DNA from: Aphrocallistes beatrix
Taxonomy: Eukaryota; Porifera; Hexactinellida; Sceptrulophora; Aphrocallistidae
Length of the DNA: 64,000 nt
Direction of reading: 5' to 3'
Assembly (NCBI GenBank): GCA_963281255.1
Contig: OY725491.1
Coordinates: forward strand, 3,162,001-3,226,000
The notes beneath the pieces were generated by a model. That model was not told the DNA's origin. It did no database searches and saw only the letters and a program-made list of their open reading frames with translations. Shown here piece after piece: positions 1-9,916 of this stretch. Position 1 is the stretch's first letter. Every line of letters begins with the position of its first letter. Position numbers and translations under genes: made by a program.

Positions 1-388
1 CATAAGTATCTATGGGTTGTTTGGAATACCTCTTTTGTAAAGCTGAATCCCATTTCCAAAAAGTGTACAACAATTAGTTGGAGAAGTTTTTTTTAGTTTG
101 AGATAAACAATTGTTCAAAAATTGTTCAAAGAGTTTTCAATATAGATGTCTCAAAAAAATAACTTAATTATGATTACGTCATCATGATGACACAGTAAGA
201 AATAAATTTAGAAATAAATGAGAGACAGAAAAAAAAAATATTGTATAAAGTATTCAGAATCGATGACAATACAAAATTATACAAATTAATTATGCTGACG
301 TCATCATGATGACACACCCAAAATTTACATCTACAATTTTAACCATACAAACTTTAATTAGTGTAAGAAAAACCCCTCATAGACGAAG
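1..388. other. AT-rich stretch, no feature seen
   Basis: Homopolymer-rich, AT-rich sequence with stops in all frames. I see no coding signal or recognisable repeat end. Confidence 0.5.
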
Positions 389-464
389 CTAGAAGTGTGC
401 TTCCAAATTCTTCGGGTGACTTGTATCGTGTCATCATCCAACGAATGTGGAAGCACACTTCTAG
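389..464. repeat. 17-bp inverted repeat
   Basis: CTAGAAGTGTGCTTCCA at 389-405 is perfectly complementary to 448-464, with a 42-base spacer. It could fold as a hairpin or be the ends of a tiny foldback insertion. No function is assigned. Confidence 0.6.
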
Positions 465-635
465 CCCGCCTGTGAAGTTTTTTTTATCAATTTAATCGTC
501 TATCAGCTAATTATACCTTAGTAGCCGCTCCTGGTTGTACGAGTACTATAAACAGGATGATCGACTTCCAATATTCAGAATCCAAACCGGACGCCGGACA
601 AATTACTCGAAAGCCGGATTGTCGGACACAAAGCT

Positions 636-662
636 ATTAAAATCGACGAGGCGCATGCGCCT
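636..662 (+). repeat. Left member of a 27-bp inverted pair
   Basis: This 27-base sequence recurs as an exact inverse at 5628-5654. It contains the perfect palindrome AGGCGCATGCGCCT (649-662), preceded by TTAAAATCGACG. It lies about 110 bases upstream of the first ATG of the KDZ-like region. It may be a terminal or subterminal inverted repeat of a 5.0-kb transposon. No target-site duplication is visible outside it, so the exact end is unproven. Confidence 0.6.
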
Positions 663-769
663 GAGATTTTAATACATTTCAAGAATTAATAGGCTTTTCT
701 TTGTAAATACTTAAGGTAAAATTTAACTCGTATTCTAACATTTATTTTAACAATTTATAGAATAGTTTC

Positions 770-1141
770 ATGGCCGAAGGAGCTTCCTTATTCTTAGAAG
801 TGCACCCATTAAAAAAGCGAAAAATTAATGATCCAGAATCTAAATTACCATCACAGATACACTCTCTAAATTTATCCACCAATAATACACCTTTTGAAAA
901 CAAGAACCAACCAGAGATTTAATCCTTAGACTTTTTTCATTCAACTCCGATTAATGATGGCGTAATACCTGAATTCGATATTGATCAAGATATAACGATT
1001 GTTAAAGTCTCAACGATTGACCAATATATGAGTCTTCTTTTAAGAAATACACGTTTTGGTACCTCTCAGAATCCAATGTGTCACTTTTTCCACAATTTAA
1101 ATATTCTCAAAAGAATTTGGTTGAAGCGGTTTCAACCTTGA
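770..1141 (+). pseudogene. Possible N-terminal part of the KDZ-like gene, one in-frame stop
   Basis: An ATG at 770 opens a frame running to a TGA at 1139-1141, broken only by a TAA at 920-922. The product begins MAEGASLFLEVHPLKKRK, and PLKKRK resembles a nuclear localisation signal. The end of the frame lies inside the hairpin at 1112-1208, so the natural C-terminal continuation was displaced by that insertion. Its position between the inverted repeat at 636 and the KDZ-like exon at 1863, on the same strand, suggests it is the 5' part of the same gene. I recognise no domain in it; the assignment rests on context only. Confidence 0.35.
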
Positions 1142-1208
1142 TTAGAACTAACCTCAACTAACGTTAAGGTTAGTTCTAATCAAGGTTGAAACCGCTTAAC
1201 CAAATTCT
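1112..1208. repeat. Near-perfect 42-bp hairpin
   Basis: Arms at 1112-1154 and 1167-1208 are complementary except for one extra base, with a 12-base loop. The right arm abuts a truncated Helitron-like repeat. This may be a snap-back product of insertion or repair. Confidence 0.75.
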
Positions 1209-1451
1209 CATCATGGAATTACGACGTCATTGTCACATTTTTAAAAGTTAAGCAATACAGTTATTCGAGCATAGCTCAGCCATCATAGATGTGCTTTTTC
1301 GTGCGATATAGATTATAATAGTAGGACAGACGTATTTAGAGATGCTATCCCCCTTATAAATAACCAATGTGACCCCAGGCGACCGAAGGGAGCCTCTGGC
1401 GGACACAAAGTGTCCGCCAGCCCCGCAGCGCAAGCAAGCGAAGCGCGCTTG
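1209..1451 (+). mobile_element. Truncated Helitron-like non-autonomous copy
   Basis: It starts at CATCATGGAATTACGACGTC, a block present in every longer copy, and ends in the hairpin GCAAGCGAAGCGCGCTTG. The 5' end and an internal part are missing. Other copies lie at 16347, 25332, 34531, 38055, 38632, 59408 and 60591. Confidence 0.8.
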
Positions 1452-1862
1452 TTATTATTATATAGTAACTATCATCTTATATATAATTTTGTTTTAAATA
1501 GTATTTAGTTCTACCTGTGCTGGTGCTTGTGCATGCAAAGCTATCTATGATGGACAGATATCCTTGCTGTTAAATTTGAATAAAAGTTATTTTATCCATT
1601 ATTCTCTCCTGATGGAATATAGTGAGCTCATGACCGCGTCTAGAAATCCTCTTTTTAGTTTTCTCAGGTGAGCTTTTATATATTCTGTGTAGTAGCATTA
1701 AATTTGGGATATATTTAGATATTAATAAGTTACAAACAATATAACAGGACTTAAACTTAGTAAACTTCCATTCACAATTTGACATAATAAAAGGTTCGGT
1801 GTTAATCCAAGATTTTAGTTAATATTTAATCCTTTAGGGCCAAAAATAATAAACTTACAAGA
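1452..1862. other. Intervening AT-rich DNA
   Basis: No convincing coding sequence. It separates two parts of the KDZ-like gene and may include an intron, although no splice pair is compelling. Confidence 0.4.
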
Positions 1863-3106
1863 ATGGGAAATGTATTAAACTACCAATATCATATATGTCA
1901 GCAAGCATGGAATTGTTACCTAAGACTGGTTGATATTGACTATATCAAAGTTTTTGCCTGTCCTACCTGTAAAAATCGAACTATTATTGTGATATTTGAT
2001 GGTATTGCAAAGGGAACTACCAAAGGTGTACCAAAGAGATTAAATAATTTTGATGAACAACAAAAACTTTCGATTATACCAGTTGCTGAACGGATTTTAA
2101 TTGTAAGAGACGATATACGTAAAATGCTAGTCCAGTATGCTGCTATGGGAATGGCTAATCCAAGTTTTGATGAAATTTTGGAAAACGTAGAAATACCAGA
2201 ATTTAAAAACTATTTAAATCACACTTCTCACATTTGCGGAACATTAACGATAGTTGATCCTGAATCACCTAACGTTATTGAGATTATAAAGTTGTTTGCA
2301 AAATAAGAACCAATAACAACACTCTTTAGGTTCTCAGCGCTTACTGGTAAACAAAGAATGTTGTTATCAGAGCTCTCAATAGGAAAATATGCGCCTGTTC
2401 ATTACTTAACTGATATTTATAGCAAATGTTATAGTCTGGATATCCTATTTAACTCTATCCCTCCAATGATTGATTCCCAAAATAAAACATTACATTGCAA
2501 TTGAACGTTGCTCAGTTATTACAGAGGATTTTGAAGAAAGTTTATCATCTTTTGAAGTACAAATCCCGAAAATTAGTCGAAGAGGCTTCACAAGAATTTA
2601 ATTTTTTCAGTTACTTTCCAGCTTTAAAGAAAAAGGTTTGGAAGTTAGCATTGTAGTGTATGTATATACAGTCGACTCCGCTTAATAGGGCCACATCGGT
2701 CAGAGGACATTTTGCTCCGATTAAGCGGAGGACCCTATTATCGAAAATATTTTGTATTAGCCTCTATGTGTGAGAGCTGTTCCGGTCTTAATTTGTTATT
2801 TGTGTTGTTGCGTATTACTTTATATCCTGTAGCTTTGAGCTTTTTCTATTTATTAGGGACCCGGCATTATTTAAAATTACGACATTCCTGGTTGACAGAT
2901 TTCATGAAAGAAATCACCTCTGCAGTCCTATTTATTATATGAAAACTTATAAAACAGACGAAATCAGTTTAATCAATTCACAATCTTGCGAGCAGCTGTT
3001 CTCAGTTCTGAGACGGATTTCTACACAGATTGCATACATGAGATTTGATAGTTTATTTTTTAATGTTAGGTATTTTTTAGCTTCCTGGAATATTAATGAA
3101 AAGTAG
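1863..3106 (+). pseudogene. KDZ/HMGXB3-like transposase gene, decayed
   Basis: The first open part (1863-2306, 147 codons) holds ACPTCKNRTIIVIFDG, the Cys-x-x-Cys plus DG pattern of the KDZ (Kyakuja-Dileera-Zisupton) and HMGXB3-like family. Readable pieces follow in other frames: KISRRGFTREF near 2570-2600 and, after a MITE insertion at 2667-2790, a 78-codon open stretch from 2870 to a natural TAG at 3104-3106. That last part contains FLVDRFHERNH and CEQLFSVLRR, matching the VDrFH...nH and EQ...L segments of the family. KDZ proteins are taken to be transposases. Frame breaks and the MITE make this copy non-functional. It converges on the C48 protease gene on the other strand. Family assignment is by motif recognition and should be confirmed by profile search. 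Confidence 0.65.
2667..2790 (-). mobile_element. Truncated pogo-like MITE (family 1)
   Basis: After a TA it begins CAGTCGACTCCGCTTAATAG, the end shared with full copies at 22031-22205 and 41291-41481. Internal sequence follows the reverse orientation of those copies as far as about 2790, where the distal inverted repeat is missing. It interrupts the KDZ-like gene. Confidence 0.8.
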
Positions 3107-3399
3107 CGTTCCTCTTTTTATATATTCATTAATGAGCACAGTAAATGATTAGTGAAATTAAAAATGATATAAAATAAAGTCCAGTTGTATGAGTGTTCAT
3201 CCGTCCTACATTAGTGTTTGATTTCAACTGAACTAAAAAAAACAACAATAAAAAGTCCAGAACATTTTATCATCCTGTTTTTCATGGTAAAAAATGATTG
3301 GTTGTTCTAAGCTCTAAACTATTCAGCAAAAAACTAAAACAAATACCTAACTATAATGTCAACTAGAATAGCAGGAATTACAGATAAAACCTCCAATAA
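3107..3399. other. Gap between convergent KDZ-like and C48 genes
   Basis: About 290 bases of AT-rich DNA; nothing recognisable beyond possible poly(A)-signal-like runs. Confidence 0.4.
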
Positions 3400-3402
3400 T
3401 CA

Positions 3403-4560
3403 AAAATGGCAAAGGTCACAATGTACTGAACGTTGACTATTTTTTCCATATGTATCATAAGCATGTTCTGGAAGACGGCAGTCGCATATTAAATCGATTG
3501 TGACTACATGGGATTGTGGAAGTTTTCCGCTGCGTAATCCAAGTGTTTTTGCAGGGAAAGGAGAAAGAAGCATGCTCTGATCTGAAACATTGAGCACAAT
3601 GTGATTTCATATCTTCTTGGATCCATGATTGAGATACTGAATCAATACCAGCTGCAATACAAGTGGCTGTCGCGAGGGCAAACAACCCACAATCAATTAC
3701 TCCCTTTTGCATCTGGATTCGTGGGACAATTATATCTAGCTGCATTGACTCAGTTCCATATAGTAGAGCCAATTGAGTATCAAGTTCCATTGTCGTTTTA
3801 TTGTTGTACATAGAATCAAAGAGTACGACTTGTTTAGTTTCATTGTAACTTGAACATACCCAATGAATTTCACCATTATAATGGATTTGGATGCTTGGAT
3901 GCTTTCCAGTAGTCACATTTTAAAATCTCCTTTCTAAAAATTAGTAACAATAAAAGCATATAATTTATTCTAATTTAATAGGATTAATTAAAGTTTTATT
4001 GATCACTTTCTAGAAGCTAAATTTTGTGACAATAAAAGTTCTACAAATTTACCTGGGAAAGAATCGTGTCTGGTAATCTAGTGACTGCAGGATAACTCTT
4101 CTTGAGGAATTTCTATCAAGATGACAAAGTGTAATTAAATCGTTCTTTACACTTAATGAGTAGAAAAGTCAAATAGAAAATGCATATACTTACACAGAAT
4201 GAATTGATGACGATATCTGTAAGTTTTCTGGAACTGGAAAGTTCTTTCAGACATACCTCTTTAGTAGATAAGGTTATCAATTTGGATTTAGGTGAGCGGG
4301 TAGTAACAGGCAATTATGTCAATGAAATTGTAGATTCTTATTTCAGTTTCGGAGTATCAGGTAACCCACCGAAAAACGTAAAGGTTGAATTGGAATCACT
4401 TTGATCAAAATTATTTGATTCGTAAATTGATCTAGAAGAAATGGGGCTCGCTTGGTGCCTTTTTGGAGTGCCACTAATAATTTCGTCCAACGATTCATCG
4501 AGATCTAGATCTTTCTTATAAGCTAAAACAAACTTTTTTAATTTTTCCTTCGTGATAGAA
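3403..4560 (-). pseudogene. C48 (Ulp1-like) cysteine protease with PHD-like zinc finger, multi-exon
   Basis: Read on the minus strand, an exon at about 4200-4560 contains SGTPKRHQASPISSRS and ends KLTDIVINSF, matching the W-L-x-D-x-x-I-N start of C48 catalytic domains, followed by the donor-like GTAAGT. A short piece near 4050-4100 reads LKKSYPAVTRLPDTILSQ before GTAAAT. The main piece (3916 to about 3590) has IHW, VVLFDSM and QMQKGVIDCGLFALA, giving the expected His, Asp, Gln and Cys catalytic positions. After a frameshift near 3590 another frame reads ICDCRLPE and CDLCHF, a PHD-like Cys cluster. In-frame stops in the first exon and the frameshift make it a pseudogene. C48 enzymes remove SUMO-like modifiers; in transposons their role is unclear. 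It converges on the KDZ-like gene within the same inverted-repeat pair. Confidence 0.65.
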
Positions 4561-5184
4561 AATTATTTAGTCTTCTTGGATATGCAGACAAATGGGATAT
4601 TACTTGGACACCAAGAAGGTTTAGCGTCAATACCCCAAAAATTTGATCTATGACCTAAAGATGAATAAAAATATAAATCTTAACTGTTGTTATCATTGAA
4701 AATACATCCATTTTGGCATAAATAAAATATAGAATCAATATTCTGTCAATATCTAATTAACCGTCATAATTGGAATTCATAAAAATCTAAGAATAAAGGA
4801 ATTCATAGAATCTAGGTGTTTTAAATGTGCACTACTTTTTAACAATAATGATAACTCGCTCTGTTAAGTTTGACTGGTGACTAATATCAATTATATTGAG
4901 AGTTGACAGTTTTAAGAAATGTATTCCGACATTGACAGTGATATCTAGAGGATATAATGTTTAATTGAGACACAACCCAGAGTAACATCGAAAAACAACT
5001 CAGTTCAATCCGGATTAACCCAGTTAAACAGGGTTTAGGCTTTAAAAGTGGGCTGGGCTAAACCTATTTGTTAAATTCTAATCCATCAATGCAGAAAAAT
5101 ATTCTATTGCTATTAGTATTTTGCAAGATAATAATACTATACTACTTCAAATGTTATTAATTGATCTAGAAATTTAATTTCAAA
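4561..5184. other. AT-rich gap, probably intronic, with a hAT-end-like patch
   Basis: No coding sequence seen. At about 5010-5075 the string AACCCAGTTAAACAGGGTTT and a nearby GGGCTGGGCTAAACC resemble the ends of the hAT relic at 51053-51822, so a degraded copy may lie here. Confidence 0.35.
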
Positions 5185-5530
5185 TTAGTTAATTAACTCA
5201 CCAGCTGCCTTTTGAACTGCCCAGGAAATTAACTGCCTTAATTTTCCAGAATTATATTTTTCGAGGTCTCCATGAAGGCTTTTAAACATCTCTACATCCC
5301 GTAATGGTTTGCTTCCGACATCTTTAGATTGACATGCCAATGATTGCCAAATTTCGTCCTTGTTCAGTTCAATTATTCGTCGAAATTTATTCGTACCAAT
5401 CATGTCAAGACTTCCAGCCCAGGTAAAAGTATTCCTAACGACTCACCAGTCACCCTCTGGAATTGATCAGGAAAATTTAACATGGCTTCACGAGCATTTT
5501 TCTTTGTAAGACGTTGCATTAAAAATGAGT
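5185..5530 (-). pseudogene. Unrecognised exon(s), possible 5' part of the C48 gene
   Basis: Two adjoining frames on the minus strand read AREAMLNFPDQFQRVTG (about 5420-5510) and NTFTWAGSLDMIGTNKF (about 5380-5440), then continue 72 codons to EKYNSGKLRQLISWAVQKA. GTGAGT donor-like strings follow RVTG and the KAAG end. The reading holds over about 110 residues with one frame change, which favours real ancestral coding. I do not recognise the domain. Same strand as, and upstream of, the C48 protease, and about 100 bases inside the right inverted repeat. Confidence 0.4.
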
Positions 5531-5627
5531 CAATGATGTTGATTATAATAAATGTTATTAATTTCGAACTGCTGGTATTTGTATTGTCTATGCGCCTATT
5601 GCTTTATATACATAAGCGTAGTCGTTG

Positions 5628-5654
5628 AGGCGCATGCGCCTCGTCGATTTTAAT
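5628..5654 (-). repeat. Right member of the 27-bp inverted pair
   Basis: Exact inverse of 636-662, including the palindrome at 5628-5641. See the left member for interpretation. Confidence 0.6.
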
Positions 5655-5744
5655 TTATGGAAATTTGGTAACTTGAGGATTTATCTAAGTACCTTGAAAA
5701 TATTAACAAAATTTATTTTTCTCTCTTGTCTTGTTTTATTGAAC

Positions 5745-6035
5745 GATATGGATGTTGACGATGGGAAGATACAGGTCAGAAATCGCGCTATTGAGATATT
5801 ACTCGCTGGTTCTACTTAGATTTCTGTAGCAAAGGAACTTGGGAGGGATATTAGAACAGTTCGAAGATGGTGGGCAAGATACAATTGTTCAAAAGAGATT
5901 CAGCATTGGAAGGGGGCTGGAAAGCCAAAAAAATGAATCGGCGGATCTAAGATCATGATCGCAAAATCTCTGGGAAAGCGACACAAATCTACGCAATTAA
6001 TCGCCACAAAAATTACGATAAATAATCCTTTGATG
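5745..6035 (+). pseudogene. Tc1-like transposase N-terminus (HTH), truncated
   Basis: The frame beginning MDVDDGKIQVRNRAIEILL continues through a TAG into VAKELGRDIRTVRRWWARY and then GAGKPKK. This is the paired-like helix-turn-helix of Tc1 transposases, which binds the element's inverted repeats. The catalytic DDE domain is missing: near 6040 the sequence changes to a Helitron fragment. It cannot function. Confidence 0.65.
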
Positions 6036-6044
6036 TCATGATGT

Positions 6045-6605
6045 TAGCTCTCAATCTGAAGCATCACCAGCAGGTCGGATTTACATGTGAAAGAAAGATA
6101 TCACCCTTACAGGTTGGTTTTTGGCAGGCCAAAAACTACATAATGCTCGCAGCCTCACATACACTAATTTCCAGATGAATTTGTGCGGAGTAAATCCAAA
6201 CATGAGTGGATTGAAAGTTTGAAAGGACAAGGCGCCATGATAGGTCGTGTCCATTCCGCCAAACCGGGTGAAGGAAGCGATACTTCCTCAGAATGCTTCT
6301 TAGCCATGTAGCAGGCTGTACCTGTTACCAGCAGGATTATCCGTACTCTCACCGATGGCACCGTCTGCACCACTTTTAAGGAGGCGTGCCAATCATCAGG
6401 AGTCCTGTTTCACTGAGGCAGCTACCTACATGTGCTCGTCTATTTTGATATGTGCGTTACTAGATATTGTGAATCGAATAGAAAAGCACGGAAATATTTA
6501 GGCGATTATCACGGAATGCCTATCCCCTCTGAAGATAGGAATTTATATGATCTACCGCGAATCATTCAAGATCTACTTGCTGACGATGCGCAAGAGCAAA
6601 TGTAA
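6045..6605 (+). pseudogene. Helitron Rep/helicase fragment
   Basis: Closely parallels 45358-46085 of the Helitron in this window. It matches the stretch LHLEHHQPV through HPYR, FPDEFV, EWIESLKGQGAMIGR and GTVCTTFKEAC, then skips several hundred bases and resumes at RKARKYLGDYHGMPIP to DLPRIIQDLLADD. This is the linker between the Rep and helicase domains. Multiple stops and deletions. Tc1 sequence lies directly upstream. Confidence 0.8.
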
Positions 6606-6789
6606 ATAGGCATTCGTGCAATTAACTAAGCCAAAACTAAGTTGGTATTCACAGAGTAAAACTGAATAAAACGGTCTTCAGAGTAAAATCAAGTAAATAT
6701 TTAGTTTTACTGGTTTGCATTGTTTTACTTTGTTTTGGTAGAATACTTATTATTTACTTAGTTTTGGCCGAAATTTGATGGCTGAAGTT
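6606..6789. other. Short AT-rich spacer
   Basis: Contains a loose repetition of AAAACT/AGTAAAA around 6630-6770. No feature assigned. Confidence 0.3.
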
Positions 6790-8110
6790 TCAGCAACTAA
6801 TGGATAATATACTTGAAGGAACAAAGAAAACAAACAGAATCGTACATCGATGATTATATAATTTTCTCCAGAGATTTTGAGAGCCACATCGCGGCTCTAT
6901 CAGAGGTTTTGGATAGACTACACAAGGCGAATCCTCATGTGAAGCTAAGGAAATGTCAGTTCAGTCGTGAGAAGGTTGAATCTTTTGGGCATTTAGTATC
7001 AGGGAGATAGAGCTTCCGACGGCAGCAGATTAATTGGCGAAAAGTTCTCAACACCACGATCTGTCAGTGAGGTACAGCGTTTTCTAGGGTGTCTGGATTA
7101 TTACTGTTCGTATATTCTAAAACTGGCTCGCATCTCCAAGCCCCTCTAAGATCTAACTAGGATAACTAGTTGGTGGCGGTGGTCAGAGGTTTGCATAAAC
7201 GCGTTCGAGCACTTTCGGAATGCGCTCGTAAGGGAACCGGTGTTGCTTATTCATCACGATTGGAATAAGCTTTGTAGTAGAGGTCGATGGCAACAATATG
7301 GCAGTTGCAAGCAGTGCTATCGCAACGAGAGGAACGGTCAGGAGAGTGGAGACCCCATGGATTATTTCTCGTCAACACTAAGGACGGCTCAGAGAAACAA
7401 TGAGGAGAGGCAATTAGAAGCTTGGGCATTGGTTGCAGCTTGAAGCAAGTGGGCGTTGCATCTGAGGGCCGGAACTCATTACGGACCATTAATTCATTAC
7501 AGCCATAACCCCCCTAAAGGGGCAAATAAGAAGATACCCGCTTTCGCTCAGTAGATCCTGGAGCAAGAGGAATTCGATTACGCCATTAGCAACCGTCCTG
7601 GTAAGCAGAATGTCGTCCCCGATTACTTATCTCGGCTGTCGGATCCCTCAATGGATGTAGAGGTGCAAGCCGAGGAGGCATTCGAGAACAAAATATTGGT
7701 TACGGATTCGGGTTCCGGATCGATCGACTTTATCCGGGCCCAAAGGCGAGACCAGGTTAGGAGACGCGTTGCAAGATTTTAGAGAGAAAGGGGAGGTTAG
7801 AACAGGTCCACTCAGGAAAGTGGCTTCTCCCGCCAAAGAGATGGATGGCGTTCTCCTCTTCAACCATCCTATTGCGGTTACGAGGGGAGTTAGGACAAGG
7901 GTAACGGAGGCGTCCATGCAACAGACCACTTCTGACAGAAGAGGGCAATGCGGGTTCTCATGTGGAATTTCTATTGGAAGACCCAAGATGTAGGGGAATT
8001 TTGTAGGCCGTGTCTGGTTTGCAAAAGAGCGAAGGCCTCAAAACAGCCCCGGGAACCCCTAGAGCAGTTTGATTTAACGGGAGTTGGACGGCGCGACCTA
8101 GTAGTCATCG
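6790..8110 (+). pseudogene. Ty3/gypsy pol remnant: RT, RNase H, integrase zinc finger
   Basis: Domains occur in the normal gypsy order but in shifting frames. The reverse transcriptase core has SYIDDYIIFSRDFESHI (6840-6895, the YxDD box) and KLRKCQFSREKVESFGHLVS. A decayed RNase H ends FDYAISNRPGKQNVVPDYLS near 7570-7640. The H2C2 zinc-binding part of integrase has FCRPCLVCKRAK near 7995-8035. The integrase core is absent. It is somewhat richer in G+C than its flanks. Many stops and frameshifts; not functional. No LTRs were recognised on either side. Confidence 0.8.
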
Positions 8111-8179
8111 ACAACGCAATCTTGCTATATAGTCTAGACAGACGCCGGTTTCAGGTACTTCCTCTGTATGCATAGATGA

Positions 8180-8640
8180 TATATGAGATACAGATTGCTG
8201 GAGCATAGATGAGAAAAATGAGAACTTACACACAAATGACTGGAAAGAATGATGGGCTAGCTTACATACAGATGCCTGGAGTAAAGTTGGGATAGGTTCC
8301 TTACGAAAGGCTGGAGCATGCCATATCTTACTTACAAATGGCAGGAGGAAATAAAATATATCTTACTTACTAATTGCAAGAGAAATGTTGGGATATTTTA
8401 CTTATAAGATAGAACTTTCCTTCAGTAATTGGAGGAATTATTGGATATCTTACTTATCTGTCACTGAAGGAATGATTGGAAGGAGGAATGATGCGATCTT
8501 AGTCACAGATGATAGAGAAATGATGGGATTTCTTCCTTACAGATGCTGGAAAGAAAAATGGAATATCTAACTCACGGATGACGGGAGAAAAGATGTGATA
8601 TATTACTTAGAGATGACTGTAGGAATGATTCGTAATGTGA
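8180..8640. repeat. Degenerate tandem repeat, unit about 40-45 bp
   Basis: Variants of TTACTTACAGATGACTGGAG followed by AAATGATGGGATATC recur about ten times with many substitutions. An old minisatellite. The open frame through 8385-8570 is a by-product of the repeat. Confidence 0.6.
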
Positions 8641-8795
8641 TTATAAATTTACATTGCAAAACTTATTTATACCAGTGAATTACCAGTGTAATATTACCTG
8701 CACTCCGATGAAATTTACTTGAGCAGTATTTCTCGGGTTATCTAAATAGTAGGAATGATCCAATTGTTTTCAGCAGAAGATTCTGAAGAGCCCTT

Positions 8796-8796
<1 letters not shown>

Positions 8797-8827
<31 letters not shown>
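8797..8827. repeat. (GA)n microsatellite
   Basis: About 15 GA units in an uninterrupted run. Confidence 0.95.
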
Positions 8828-8831
<4 letters not shown>

Positions 8832-8930
8832 CAGAGATCTTAGTGATTTTCGAGAAATGTATGATGATCCAGAGTTGATGCAGCGTTTCCACTTCTCAAG
8901 GTCAACAAAATTATAGAATACAGAGATCAG
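8828..8930 (+). pseudogene. PIF/Harbinger nuclease fragment (left part)
   Basis: Reads VFRDLSDFREMYDDPELMQR then FHFSRST before a stop, the N-terminal region seen upstream of the DDE nuclease in HARBI1-like proteins. A possible continuation, ELMTDTTDRFHAAHL, lies at about 11093-11140, beyond the TIR element at 8931-11089. If so, that element inserted into this gene, flanked by CAG. Short and degraded; the assignment is by motif. Confidence 0.5.
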
Positions 8931-9245
8931 CGGCCGTATTCACTAAGAACTTAAGATCGATCTTAGTGCTTAAGTCTTAAGTTCGATCTTAAGTCGTATT
9001 CACTAAGATTGGTATTCACTAAGATTTAAATTCGGTCTTAAGACCGAACTTAAGACCGAACTTTAAGCAACCTAGGGAGGTGTCTTAGTATTGGAACTGA
9101 TTCGATTTTCACTAATTACTCCATAAATGTTGTTCAAACTTACTTCGGTCGAACATTGAATATATCTTGATTGATATTAGACTTAAAATATTTTAAAAAC
9201 ATTTCTCTTATTGTGTGTAACATCGAAAATGTATCACATGCTATA

Positions 9246-9292
9246 ATTCGCGGCAAATTCGCGGCAAATTCGCGGCAAATTCGCGGCAAATT
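9246..9292. repeat. 11-bp tandem repeat, four units
   Basis: TTCGCGGCAAA is repeated four times head to tail with no mismatch. Confidence 0.95.
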
Positions 9293-9431
9293 CTTCTTGG
9301 GTTTGTATGAATAAACAAACATACATTCTTTGATTATATAATCTTACACTCATTCTAATATGCATAATTATAGAGATAGGCTTTATATATTGATTCACAT
9401 GACTGATAATAATCACTTTGATCCTATTTTC

Positions 9432-9717
9432 CTATTTACAATGATTTTCCCTGCGTTTCAAACGATAATAGTCCCTCTGTTCTTCTATTAACTGCATGCA
9501 GCTGAGAATACAGCCATCTGTTGGAACAAAACTTCCTGCTGTAATGGAAGTAAGTCTGCAGCGATATTGACTAGTGTAGAATAATTATAGATTGCATACA
9601 TAAAACATTGAATTTCATAATAGAATTCAAAGTTAAAACAAAGATTTCACCACAGATATTATAAGACTCACCAGCAGACATTCCAGGCTGTACAACTACA
9701 TAGTAGATAGAAGCCAT
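9432..9717 (-). CDS. Small two-exon ORF inside the TIR element
   Basis: Exon 1 (9672-9717) encodes MASIYYVVVQPGMSA and ends at a GTGAGT donor. A 132-base intron (9540-9671) ends TTACAG. Exon 2 (9432-9539) continues in frame as GSFVPTDGCILSCMQ, LIEEQRDYYRLKRRENH and a stop. The total is about 50 residues with a basic, probably helical C-terminus. Harbinger elements often encode a second Myb-like protein, and this could be its remnant, but I see no Myb repeat. The splice signals are the main evidence. Confidence 0.35.
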
Positions 9718-9916
9718 GTCTTACAGAAGTGGGTTAATCAATCTTATTTGCTCCAAATATTGACATTAATGGCCTCAATTTTGCTCAAAAAAAGAAATAT
9801 AGTTTATTTTCACACTACTAGATCAATAATAAATGACTACTTGCCATTACCAATATTATACTTCAGTTTTGTATTTGATTAGTATAATGCTATATTATAA
9901 TCATATTAACCCCAAC

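Noticed and set aside
2712-2942. 76-codon plus-strand frame with hydrophobic stretches
   Set aside because: It starts inside the pogo-like MITE and continues in the wrong frame of the KDZ-like gene.
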